DNA of 64,000 bases from Thiobacillus denitrificans DSM 12475. Its GTDB lineage: Bacteria > Pseudomonadota > Gammaproteobacteria > Burkholderiales > Thiobacillaceae. The stretch's first letter is position 1, and every line of letters begins with the position of its first letter. This document shows positions 1-7,388 of the stretch, one piece after another. Below the pieces are notes generated by a model that saw only the letters and a list, made by a program, of their open reading frames with translations, made no database searches and was not told where the DNA came from. Both the position numbers and the translations under genes were made by a program. Location: the NCBI RefSeq assembly GCF_000376425.1, contig NZ_AQWL01000012.1, forward strand, positions 1-64,000, given 5' to 3'.

Positions 1-189
1 ACGTGCCTGCGAGAATTCATGCGCCTGTTTAGGCCGATAGCCGCGTTGGCCCCGGTTTCGGCGAAGCTCGCGGCTGATCGTGGAGGGATGGCGGTTCATG
101 ATGCGGGCGATGTCGCGCTGCTTATGTCCGGCTTTCAGAAGGATGGCAATTTGGTATCGTTCGTCTCGGGTGAGATGTGCGTATTTCAT
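1..189 (-). CDS. IS30-family transposase, N-terminal part (runs off left edge)
   Basis: On the minus strand an ATG at 189 opens 63 codons that leave the window without a stop. The protein begins MKYAHLTRDERYQIAILL and continues into a helix-turn-helix of the form RDIARIMNRHPSTISRELRR. That is the characteristic N-terminus of IS30-family DDE transposases, which bind the element ends through this domain. The catalytic domain lies outside the window, so intactness cannot be judged. The element reads away from the PRTRC cassette, and its promoter-proximal end should lie within the next 100 bp. Confidence 0.85.
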   Translation of the reverse strand, partial: MKYAHLTRDERYQIAILLKAGHKQRDIARIMNRHPSTISRELRRNRGQRGYRPKQAHEFSQAR

Positions 190-514
190 TCCAGGCAACT
201 TTGACTTGGCGGTCGAGGGGCTCGGATGCTCTCACATCTTGCCCACCCAACCTGTTAATCAGAGTTGCACTTCGAATTTGAACTCGCGCAATGAAATGAT
301 GGTTGGTAATTGCAATTTGTCAGCCTGCGACAAATAACAGGCAATTTAAGGTCCAAATTGCACTGTCCTTTGAATTCTTTATACAGCGAGTTTTCCCGCA
401 ATTACCGATACTCAAATTTGCCAACTGACAGTTCGTTATTTTTGCAATCGAATCGCTAATCCATATTGAATTACTCTCCTGAATTAGGTAGTATTTATCC
501 ATCCGCTTGAATCA
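190..514. other. Non-coding stretch with probable IS30 terminus and promoter region
   Basis: No convincing gene is present. The first part (190 to about 290) should include the outer end of the IS30-type element. The stretch 257-290, containing GTTGCACTTCGAATTTGAAC, is a plausible terminal inverted repeat, but the partner end is outside the window. The rest (300-514) is markedly more AT-rich than the flanking coding DNA and presumably carries the promoter of the PRTRC operon. The insertion sequence lies close enough to this promoter to affect expression, but I see no outward promoter with confidence. Confidence 0.4.
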
Positions 515-577
515 CTATCAAGCGACACAGCAAAGTTGATCGCATCCATTCCGGGTGCGGCTTATGCGAAGAAGGAG
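515..577 (+). promoter_or_regulatory. Conserved 5' leader, copy A (before PRTRC parB)
   Basis: The leader has the core GCAAAGTTGA at 530. A hairpin follows with arms GCATCC (542-547) and GGGTGC (553-558, one G-T pair), then GGCTTATGC (559-567) and an AAGGAG ribosome-binding site at 572-577. The block matches the order of elements in leaders ahead of seven other genes in the window (for example 42199-42241 and 51604-51646). The core-to-ATG distance is 57 nt here against 47-52 nt in the other seven, so this is one of the more divergent copies. Likely a structured mRNA leader controlling translation (inference). Confidence 0.5.
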
Positions 578-586
578 ATTTAAGTC

Positions 587-2287
587 ATGCAATTACCGCT
601 TTCCGCAATTCGGCCCGGAAACAATCCGCGCAAATATTTTGACCCCGAATCCATGCGCGAACTCGAAGATTCGATTCGCGCTAACGGTGTGCTTCAGCCC
701 ATCCTTGTTCGTCCGGTCGGCGAGGACAACTACGAGATCGTGGCAGGTGAGCGCCGCTACCGCGCCGCCAGAACGGTGTTCGGTGAGGAAGGAACCATCT
801 GCGTCGTGGTGCGCGAACTGGACGATGCCGCAGCCGAGGTTGCCGCACTGGTCGAGAATACCCTCCGTTCCGATATGTCTGTGGCCGAGGAGGCTGAAGC
901 GGCTAGTGCTTTGGTAGGCAAGTTCAACGGTGATCGCGAACAGGTCGCCGCGGAACTTGGCTGGCCACTGAGCAAGCTCAACCGCCGCCTCGCCCTGTTG
1001 GAGGCCACACATGCCGTGCGGGATGCGCTCACTCAACGCAAAATCTCGCTCGGTCATGCCGAGTTGCTCGCCGCCGCGCCCAAGGACAAGCAGGACAAGG
1101 TGCTGGAACGGGTAATCGCCAACAGCATTCCGGTTGCGGTGCTCAAACAGCAGTTGGGAGCCATCTCCCACAACCTTGAAGCCGCTATCTTCGACAAGAG
1201 TGATTGCGGCGGTTGCGTCCACAATTCAACGCTTCAGGGACAGATGTTCACGGAAGCATTGGCGGTTGGTCACTGCACTAACCCCGCTTGCTTCAACGAG
1301 AAGACCAATGCGCGTATCGAGGGCATCGCCGCCGAACAGGGCGAGAACTATCCCCGTATCGAAATCCTCAAGGCCGGTTCTACCATCGAGGCCACGCCCC
1401 TGCTGGCGGAAGGCAAGCTCGGGGTGGGCCAGGAACAGTTTTCCGCTTGCCACGGTTGCGGCAACTTCGGATGCACCGTGTCTGCCTTGCCCGGAACCGA
1501 GGGAACCATTGAGTCGAATGTCTGCTTCGACGGCGCCTGCCATACCGGCAAGGTCTCGGCCTACATGAAGTCGCTCCAGAGCCAATCCACCGAGGCTGGC
1601 AAGGAAACCAAGGCCTCCCCCGGCGCGAAGAAGGACTCCAAGCCGAAGGCCTCCGCCAACCCCAACGCCACGCCCACGAAGCTCAAGGACTACCGCTTGA
1701 AGGTGTGGAAAGAGGCGCTCCGTGCCGAGATGGGCAAGAGCATCTACCGTGCGGGTGCCGCCCTTGCCGCCATCGCCCTGTCCGGCAACGCACGTTGCAT
1801 CGCTTCAACGCGCGTCAAGGATGCGGACGAGTTCAAGGGCGTCGGCCAGATCGGCGAAGTGTTCAAGAAAATCACCGAGAAGCCGAGCGGCGAACTGTCC
1901 GGGCTGTTGGCAAAACTGCCTGTCGCCGCCGTGGAGGAACTGTCCGAGAGCGATGTGTGCAAGCTGCTTGCCGCGATGGAAGCCAATCTGTCCGAGCATT
2001 GGAGCCTCAACAAGGATTTCCTGGCCCTGCTTACCAAGAGCGAGATCGAGTCCCTCGCAGAGGAAGTCGGCCTCAAGGCCGCGATGGGCGAGAACTTCAA
2101 GAAGACGCTGTCCGGCAAGAAGGACGAAGTCATCTCGGGCCTGCTGAAGGTCGATAACTTCGACTATTCGGGAACCGTTCCCGCCGTGATGCGCTACGCG
2201 AAAGAAACCCAAGCCGTCCTGGCCTCGGTTGACACCGTGGGTTCCGAAGAAGAGGACGAATCCGCCGCAACCTGCTGTTCCGCCTAA
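587..2287 (+). CDS. PRTRC system ParB-family protein
   Basis: This 566-residue protein opens with a ParB/Spo0J N-terminal domain (residues 1-110) containing the GERRYRAAR box. In ParB proteins this box binds CTP and supports spreading on DNA. A helix-turn-helix region follows at about 110-160. The middle (about 200-320) is rich in paired cysteines (CGGC, CHGCG and others), suggesting bound zinc, and a long Lys/Glu-rich C-terminal part completes it. This architecture is that of the ParB protein of the PRTRC (ParB-related, ThiF-related) cassette, whose function is unknown. The start has an excellent AAGGAG site ten bases upstream. It heads an operon of at least seven genes with very short gaps. 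Confidence 0.88.
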   Translation: MQLPLSAIRPGNNPRKYFDPESMRELEDSIRANGVLQPILVRPVGEDNYEIVAGERRYRAARTVFGEEGTICVVVRELDDAAAEVAALVENTLRSDMSVAEEAEAASALVGKFNGDREQVAAELGWPLSKLNRRLALLEATHAVRDALTQRKISLGHAELLAAAPKDKQDKVLERVIANSIPVAVLKQQLGAISHNLEAAIFDKSDCGGCVHNSTLQGQMFTEALAVGHCTNPACFNEKTNARIEGIAAEQGENYPRIEILKAGSTIEATPLLAEGKLGVGQEQFSACHGCGNFGCTVSALPGTEGTIESNVCFDGACHTGKVSAYMKSLQSQSTEAGKETKASPGAKKDSKPKASANPNATPTKLKDYRLKVWKEALRAEMGKSIYRAGAALAAIALSGNARCIASTRVKDADEFKGVGQIGEVFKKITEKPSGELSGLLAKLPVAAVEELSESDVCKLLAAMEANLSEHWSLNKDFLALLTKSEIESLAEEVGLKAAMGENFKKTLSGKKDEVISGLLKVDNFDYSGTVPAVMRYAKETQAVLASVDTVGSEEEDESAATCCSA

Positions 2288-2299
2288 CTGGAGATTGAT

Positions 2300-2737
2300 A
2301 TGTCCCTTTTTACCCAAATTTACGAACTGGCCGAGAACGCCGCCCTGTCCATGACCTTTGTCGCCAATAAGAAAGAAGGCACCCTGACGGTCACCGTGAT
2401 TCCGAAGGCACTGTCTGACAAGGCCAATCCCGTTCTCTCCACGCCCCTTTCCTTCGAGGCCACCCCGGAGGAACTGGACGCCGATTTCGCTAATGCCCTC
2501 GGCAGCTTCTCCGCCTCGCGCAAAACGCTTGCGGATGCGCTCAAGGACGCGGAAGACGTGATGGCCGCCGCCAAGGATGAAGCCACGAGCAAAGCGACCA
2601 AGGCGATGAAGAAGGCCTCGGATAAGCAGCAGTCCGCGACGGCACCTGCAACTCCCCCCGCCGGCGCCTCCCCGCAGGAAGAAACCCCGGCTCAGGCCGA
2701 AGCCCCCGCCGCCCAAGCAGAAAACCTTTTCGAGTAA
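2300..2737 (+). CDS. PRTRC system protein E
   Basis: The 145-residue product begins MSLFTQIYELAENAALSMTF and has a compact, probably beta-rich N-terminal half. An Ala/Pro/Glu-rich, low-complexity tail follows (from about residue 95) and looks disordered. Length, start and position directly after the ParB-like gene match protein E of PRTRC cassettes. It starts 12 bases after the upstream stop with a GGAG site. Function is unknown for the family. Confidence 0.8.
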   Translation: MSLFTQIYELAENAALSMTFVANKKEGTLTVTVIPKALSDKANPVLSTPLSFEATPEELDADFANALGSFSASRKTLADALKDAEDVMAAAKDEATSKATKAMKKASDKQQSATAPATPPAGASPQEETPAQAEAPAAQAENLFE

Positions 2738-2746
2738 GGAGCCAAG

Positions 2747-2950
2747 ATGAACGTCCAGCAACTGGTTCGCAGTTTTTCCTATTCCGGCATCACCCTCCCC
2801 GACCCCGGTGCCCAACTGAGCGTGGAGGAGGTCAAGGATGTGTTCGCCGCGACCTATCCCGAACTCACCAGCGCCTCCATCGAAGGGCCTGAAACCGTGG
2901 GTACGAAAATGGTTTACACCTTCAAACGCGCTGTCGGGACGAAGGGCTGA
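2747..2950 (+). CDS. PRTRC system protein C
   Basis: A 67-residue protein beginning MNVQQLVRSFSYSG, with a central segment predicting 'VEEVKDVFAATYPEL' and a closing beta segment. Size and order (ParB, E, C, F, B, ThiF) identify it as PRTRC protein C, a small protein of unknown role. AAGGAG lies six bases before the ATG. It sits nine bases after the stop of protein E and is surely co-transcribed. Confidence 0.8.
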   Translation: MNVQQLVRSFSYSGITLPDPGAQLSVEEVKDVFAATYPELTSASIEGPETVGTKMVYTFKRAVGTKG

Positions 2951-2953
2951 ACC

Positions 2954-3163
2954 ATGCAAAGCAAGCGTCCGTTCCAAGACATGACGCGGGAAACCTTGCG
3001 GCAACACCTGACCGGGATTGCCAGCAATGGCCCATGCGAATCAGCCATCAAGGAACTGCAAGCGCATACCAGCACGGCAAAGCATTTGGGTCATGCTTTG
3101 CGGCTGAATGCCGACCCCACGCCCGTCGCCGTTCCGTCAAACGCCCTGCCCATTTTGATCTGA
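2954..3163 (+). CDS. Small hypothetical protein within the PRTRC operon
   Basis: A 69-residue polar protein starting MQSKRPFQDMTRETLRQ. It starts 3 bases after the stop of protein C and ends 5 bases before the start of protein F, so it fits the operon exactly. I recognise no motif. It is not one of the named PRTRC families I know, so it may be a lineage-specific addition. The next gene could be read with an upstream start overlapping this frame, but the tight spacing favours two separate genes. Confidence 0.55.
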   Translation: MQSKRPFQDMTRETLRQHLTGIASNGPCESAIKELQAHTSTAKHLGHALRLNADPTPVAVPSNALPILI

Positions 3164-3168
3164 TCGCC

Positions 3169-4224
3169 ATGACCACTTGCCTCGCACCCCTCGCTCCCGC
3201 ACCTGCGCTGATCCCCTCATTGGATGGGATTCCAGGCGAAATCGTCCTCCGTCCCGAATCAGTGTTTTGGGCCAACATCGCGCTGTGGTGCGATGAAGCT
3301 GGCATCGTCAGGGAAAGTGACTGGAGGCAGGCGAAGGACGCGCAATCACTCGCGGTATCGGCACTTGTCGCTTGGTCATCGCAATTCGTGCAGATGAAGC
3401 ATCTTGGTTGTTCATTCGTCTTTGACGAAGCGGACGACCACACGTTCGAGTACGTGAGCAGTTTCGAGGATATGGCACGTGAGCGCGGCCTGAATCCTGG
3501 CGTACCGCACATCGCCGTGACGATTTTCCCGAATGGCTTTGAGGATCGGGTTATTGGGGAGCGCATCGTGTCCGTCGAGTCGGCCTGCCCCGGACTTGGA
3601 GAAACTGCCCTCGCGGCTATCGGTGCCGCGTCGTATCGCACGGTCAATGTCCTAGACCCCGCTCACGCGATGTATCTGGCCTCTATGACCTACTGGTATG
3701 GGGAGTCTGATGAAACGATGGCGCTTGAGGAAATCGCGTCGATGGGCGAAGACCCAGATTCATTCGGACTCGTCAAAAAGCAGGATTTCCTCGAACTCGC
3801 GCCGGAATGGGCTTGGTGTCCGGGCAGGAAGCTCGGCCCCAAGAAGCTCGCCAGCATCGCCAAGGACAATTCCAGCTCACCGGAAGTCCGCCGGATCGCC
3901 GCCTTGTGCCGCGAAATTTTCCGCTATCTCGCGCAAGATGCCCCCTCCCAGCGCGGCGGGATGTATGACGAAAACTGGTGTGGCTTGGCGATGGCGTTGT
4001 GGTGGGGCCATGAACCGGGTTGCATCATGCAGCGGGTCTGGGACGACCACTACAACCAAGCCATGCAGGGTGGGGAGTCTACTGAAGCCTTCGGAGTTGA
4101 CCTGTTCGAGGCCACGCCGGAAGGGTTCAAGTCGTGGGTCGAGGGCAAACGCACCTGGCTAAAACTTGCATCGTTGCAGGACAGCCTGATCGACCTGATT
4201 AGCGAGGAGGTCAAGAAAGTATGA
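3169..4224 (+). CDS. PRTRC system protein F
   Basis: A 351-residue protein read from the ATG at 3169, just after the previous stop. An upstream ATG in frame at 3034 would overlap the small gene and add 45 residues unlike the rest, so I reject it. The protein is mixed alpha/beta without an obvious catalytic motif. Its place and size correspond to PRTRC protein F, function unknown. Its TGA overlaps the ATG of the next gene (ATGA at 4221-4224), indicating translational coupling. Confidence 0.75.
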   Translation: MTTCLAPLAPAPALIPSLDGIPGEIVLRPESVFWANIALWCDEAGIVRESDWRQAKDAQSLAVSALVAWSSQFVQMKHLGCSFVFDEADDHTFEYVSSFEDMARERGLNPGVPHIAVTIFPNGFEDRVIGERIVSVESACPGLGETALAAIGAASYRTVNVLDPAHAMYLASMTYWYGESDETMALEEIASMGEDPDSFGLVKKQDFLELAPEWAWCPGRKLGPKKLASIAKDNSSSPEVRRIAALCREIFRYLAQDAPSQRGGMYDENWCGLAMALWWGHEPGCIMQRVWDDHYNQAMQGGESTEAFGVDLFEATPEGFKSWVEGKRTWLKLASLQDSLIDLISEEVKKV

Positions 4225-4967
4225 GTACCGAATCAAGAGTCCAGTTCGCGTCCGGCAGGGAGGAAAGCAGCCTCCGCGCCGTGAAGGGAATCGTTTTGTA
4301 CGAATCACAGGGCGGCGGCGAAGCATTCGCCACCGTCCACGGCATCGAGGTCAACGAAGCGGGCCGCGCCACCTTCCTGCCCGGACGGGCCATGACAAAC
4401 GACACGCTCGGCGAGTTGGTCGCCAAGCTGATCCCGAAGTCGAGCTACGACTACCTCCCACCGGAACTCCTTGGCCTCGGGAAAAACTGGATGGTCTGGT
4501 GGTGCCCCGCCGGTCCTCGCACCCTGTTTTTCAAAACGTCATCCGACGACCCCATTGGCGTGAGTACGGTTCGAGTGAACCTGCCACCCTTGGTGTTTGC
4601 CGTCCGTGGCCAACAGTTGTTCGTGTATGCGCTGAAAAAGAACGAAAGGCCGATACCTGGCACCGACCTTTGGATGGCTCCCTTTTACAACTTATGGGAT
4701 TCGGGAAAATTATGCCGAGGCAACGCGCGTCTGCCCAAAAACCTCGCTCCAGATGCAATCCCGAAATGGGAGTCGATGTTCTTCGACAGCGTGTTCACCC
4801 ACCCCAATCCGGTCACCCGCAAATTGACGCTTCATCGCAATAGCCTGACCGGACTCTGGCACGACATCGTGAAGGAACGCTGGAGCCGTTTCCCGCTGAA
4901 CATGCTCGCCCCGTCCGACATGACGCTTGCCAAACTCGTCAAGGCAACCAAAACGCACCAATCCTGA
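4221..4967 (+). CDS. PRTRC system protein B
   Basis: A 248-residue soluble protein beginning MSTESRVQFASGREESS. It contains the segment 'MVWWCPAGPRTLFF' and a conserved-looking 'TDLWMAPFYNLWDSGKLCRG', typical of PRTRC protein B. It overlaps the preceding gene by four bases and precedes the ThiF-like gene by 14. Many PRTRC cassettes place a protein A (JAB/MPN-like) between F and B. None is present here. Confidence 0.75.
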   Translation: MSTESRVQFASGREESSLRAVKGIVLYESQGGGEAFATVHGIEVNEAGRATFLPGRAMTNDTLGELVAKLIPKSSYDYLPPELLGLGKNWMVWWCPAGPRTLFFKTSSDDPIGVSTVRVNLPPLVFAVRGQQLFVYALKKNERPIPGTDLWMAPFYNLWDSGKLCRGNARLPKNLAPDAIPKWESMFFDSVFTHPNPVTRKLTLHRNSLTGLWHDIVKERWSRFPLNMLAPSDMTLAKLVKATKTHQS

Positions 4968-4981
4968 ATCACGGAGACACC

Positions 4982-5806
4982 ATGAACGTCACGCCCATCA
5001 GCCCCAACGTACACACCCTGCCTTCCGATCTGCTCGGCGACGAAGTGACGATTGCACTTGTCGGGTGCGGCGGCACGGGTTCGCGCTTGCTGACCGGACT
5101 AGCCGAATTCAACGCCGCCATGACCGCCCTTGGACATCCAGGCATCCGTGTCACCGTGTTCGAAGACGATCTCGTTTCCGAGGCGAACGTGGGCAGGCAG
5201 GCGTTCTACATGGCTGATGTCGGCCTTCCCAAGGCGACTGTGCTGATGCATCGCGTCAACCTCGCCTTTGGCCTGAATTGGGATGCCGTCTGCCAGCGGT
5301 TTGGTAAGAGAATCGTTCGGACGCGCTTCGACATCGTCATCGGGGCCGTCGATTCTCGTGCCTCCCGCCGAGCCATCCACGAGTATGTGCAAGGAACGCA
5401 GGTGAATTACTGGCTCGACCTTGGCAACACGGCAGATACCGCGCAGTTCATTCTCGGGGAACCTCTCAGCCGTTGGCAAAAGGCGTGGGACCGGCCCAAT
5501 CGTCTGCCCACCATCACCGACCTGTTTCCCGACATCCTCGACGAGAGCATAGCCGAAGACGACACGCCATCCTGTTCGATGGCAGAGGCGCTGGAAAGGC
5601 AGGAGCTTTTCACGAACCGCTGCGTGGCCGATGCCGCCATGAATCTGCTCTGGAGGCTGTTTCGGTACGGTCGAATCGACCATCACGGAGGCTTCCTAAA
5701 TCTGCGAACCAGCCGCATGACTCCCCTGCCATGCGACAAGGATGCATGGAAACGCTTCGGTTATGTCGTGAAGGGCAAGCCGGGTCGCAAGAAAAAGGCA
5801 GCGTAG
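4982..5806 (+). CDS. PRTRC system ThiF-family (E1-like) adenylyltransferase
   Basis: A 274-residue protein with the Rossmann nucleotide loop of ThiF/MoeB/E1 enzymes (GCGGTGSR, residues 28-35). It also has an acidic residue pair after the second strand (VFEDD) and an Arg/Gln segment 'EANVGRQAF' matching the E1 ATP-binding site. Family members adenylate the C-terminus of a ubiquitin-like or sulfur-carrier protein. No such carrier is obvious in the cassette, and I do not see the CxxC zinc pairs of canonical MoeB. The basic tail (GRKKKAA) is unusual. It ends the PRTRC block. Confidence 0.85.
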   Translation: MNVTPISPNVHTLPSDLLGDEVTIALVGCGGTGSRLLTGLAEFNAAMTALGHPGIRVTVFEDDLVSEANVGRQAFYMADVGLPKATVLMHRVNLAFGLNWDAVCQRFGKRIVRTRFDIVIGAVDSRASRRAIHEYVQGTQVNYWLDLGNTADTAQFILGEPLSRWQKAWDRPNRLPTITDLFPDILDESIAEDDTPSCSMAEALERQELFTNRCVADAAMNLLWRLFRYGRIDHHGGFLNLRTSRMTPLPCDKDAWKRFGYVVKGKPGRKKKAA

Positions 5807-5965
5807 GCGTGCAGTTTTGACGGCGAAGGCGTTTTGCCTATTCCGATTCGGGGGTGCAATCCGGCATGCTGACTGGGCATTCGACATAACGACACTACAA
5901 GCGCCGGTTTCTCCGTTACGACAGAACGACGGAAGGATGGCTGAACGGCAACGTGAATTTAGGCT

Positions 5966-6181
5966 ATGGAAAACCCAAACAACTGCGAGACCTGCGACCA
6001 CATTCACCGCCCCGATGGCGGGCATTGCTACATGTTCCGTGATCCGCCCACAGAGGTTTGCTACCAGCACACAAAACGAAGGTTGAGGAGCATAAGCCTG
6101 CCCGCACTGATCGAGCGTGTACTTGCCAATGCCGACCTCAATGTCACCACACAACCGGAGCCCGTTAATGATGACGTTTGA
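5966..6181 (+). CDS. Small Cys/His-rich protein (putative zinc binding)
   Basis: The 71-residue product starts MENPNNCETCDHIH and contains CETC, then HCYMF and a further cysteine (EVC) followed by histidine. This spacing suggests a small zinc site. Short proteins with CxxC...HCYMF recur on plasmids, but I know no function for them. It starts 160 bases after the ThiF gene, and its end overlaps the start of the following membrane protein. Confidence 0.6.
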   Translation: MENPNNCETCDHIHRPDGGHCYMFRDPPTEVCYQHTKRRLRSISLPALIERVLANADLNVTTQPEPVNDDV

Positions 6182-6491
6182 CGCCTATTTCTACCTGTTC
6201 GTGATCCTGGCCGTCGTGCTGTCGGTCTGGACGTTCCACATCGGTAAGCATCGCTTTGCGCTCCGCTGGTACATCAACCTGGTTGGAGCGGGATGGGTGG
6301 CGGTGGCCGTTTTCATGGCCGGTGCCTGGTGGCTCAGCGCCTCCGGCATCATGGCGCAGATACCCGGGCCGAATGCAGTCAAGGTCGGATTTGCAGCGCC
6401 CATGAACGCAACGATTATCGCAATGTCGTGGTACTTCATCGCTATCCAACTACCCGGCTTCATCCGACTGCTCAAAAACCGGCGTCCGTGA
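6168..6491 (+). CDS. Hypothetical membrane protein
   Basis: Read from the ATG at 6168 (CCGGAG site eight bases upstream), this gives 107 residues with three hydrophobic helices at about 6-25, 38-60 and 75-95 and a short basic C-terminus (KNRRP). It overlaps the upstream small gene by 14 bases, suggesting coupled translation. I do not recognise the family. An inner-membrane location is the only inference the sequence supports. Confidence 0.55.
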   Translation: MMTFDAYFYLFVILAVVLSVWTFHIGKHRFALRWYINLVGAGWVAVAVFMAGAWWLSASGIMAQIPGPNAVKVGFAAPMNATIIAMSWYFIAIQLPGFIRLLKNRRP

Positions 6492-6504
6492 GTTGATAAC
6501 GGCG

Positions 6505-7335
6505 ATGAAACGTTACTTGTCGATTTTGAAGTTCCTGGCCACCGCGATGTTGGTCGTCTTGGTGAACGGGGAAGCCTTAGCGTTTGGAAGCCAGGGCCAC
6601 CGGATTGTCGCGGACGTGGCCGACCACTTGCTGAATGCCAAGGCGCGCGTTCGGATCAATCACATCACAGGCGGTGAAAGCCTGGCCGATCTTTCGACCT
6701 TCATGGATGAGGAAAGAAGATCCCTGGGAAAAACGATCGCCGAATGGCATTACCAGAACCTTCCGGTGTGCAGCGCAGCTCGCCCCGAGATGGGGTGCTA
6801 TCGCGGAAACTGCGTGTCCGCACAGATCATGCATATGTATGAACTCCTTGAAAGGCCCGACCTTAGCCCGGATGGACGTAAGGAGACGCTGGCTTTCCTC
6901 GTGCATCTGGTCGGTGACATCCATCAGCCCCTGCATGCCGCTGACAACCATGACCGTGGTGGCAATGATATTCGGGTCCAACTTCCTTACGGCAGGCATG
7001 AGCGGTCTCTGCACCAGGCGTGGGACAGCGACTTCATTAAGGAAGATCTGAGGGGCTGGCGCGAGGAAGACTACGCGGCGTCGCTTTCAGGCTCAAGGCC
7101 AGAGCCTTCAACCAAGCTGGACACCAACATGGTCAGCGCCTGGTTAATGGAGTCACACACACTTGCGCAACAGGTCGCGTATGGCGAAGCCGGCGGATTC
7201 AGTTGTTCAGCGAATCAGGAATATCTCACCGTGGATCAGGCTTATGACGAACATGCGCGAGCCATTCTGAGAGGGCAACTATCCAAGGCTGGACATAGGC
7301 TTGCTGGCATTTTAAACGGCCTCTTCGGGGAGTGA
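6505..7335 (+). CDS. S1/P1-type zinc-dependent nuclease, secreted
   Basis: A 276-residue protein with a signal peptide (residues 1-26, ending ALA). The mature chain would begin FGSQGHR. Zinc ligands of the S1/P1 family can all be placed: GH (32), the Asp of 'LSTFMDEE', His of 'EWHYQN', 'HLVGDIHQPLHAAD' with two His and an Asp, and 'LHQAWDSDF'. The usual mature N-terminal Trp is Phe here. Since that residue binds zinc through its backbone, activity could persist. These enzymes degrade single-stranded DNA/RNA in the periplasm or outside the cell. A TTG 12 bases upstream is an alternative start. Possible roles are nutrient scavenging or attack on incoming DNA. Confidence 0.85.
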   Translation: MKRYLSILKFLATAMLVVLVNGEALAFGSQGHRIVADVADHLLNAKARVRINHITGGESLADLSTFMDEERRSLGKTIAEWHYQNLPVCSAARPEMGCYRGNCVSAQIMHMYELLERPDLSPDGRKETLAFLVHLVGDIHQPLHAADNHDRGGNDIRVQLPYGRHERSLHQAWDSDFIKEDLRGWREEDYAASLSGSRPEPSTKLDTNMVSAWLMESHTLAQQVAYGEAGGFSCSANQEYLTVDQAYDEHARAILRGQLSKAGHRLAGILNGLFGE

Positions 7336-7353
7336 ATTCAGTAATCCAAAGTC

Positions 7354-7381
7354 TTGATATACCCCTTATTTGGTGTATATT
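7354..7381 (+). promoter_or_regulatory. Sigma70-type promoter with overlapping inverted repeat, apparently leaderless
   Basis: A TTGATA hexamer (7354-7359) is separated by 16 bases from TATATT (7376-7381). The expected start of transcription falls at about 7388, on or next to the ATG at 7389, which has no Shine-Dalgarno sequence. The mRNA should therefore be leaderless. A nine-base inverted repeat with one mismatch (arms 7357-7365 and 7372-7380, ATATACCCC/GGTGTATAT) covers the region between the hexamers and would be a natural operator. Confidence 0.55.
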
Positions 7382-7388
7382 TACTTTC

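Noticed and set aside
1805-3007. 400-codon minus-strand frame opposite the PRTRC genes
   Set aside because: Gly/His/Leu-rich shadow of GC-rich coding DNA; the plus-strand genes match known families.
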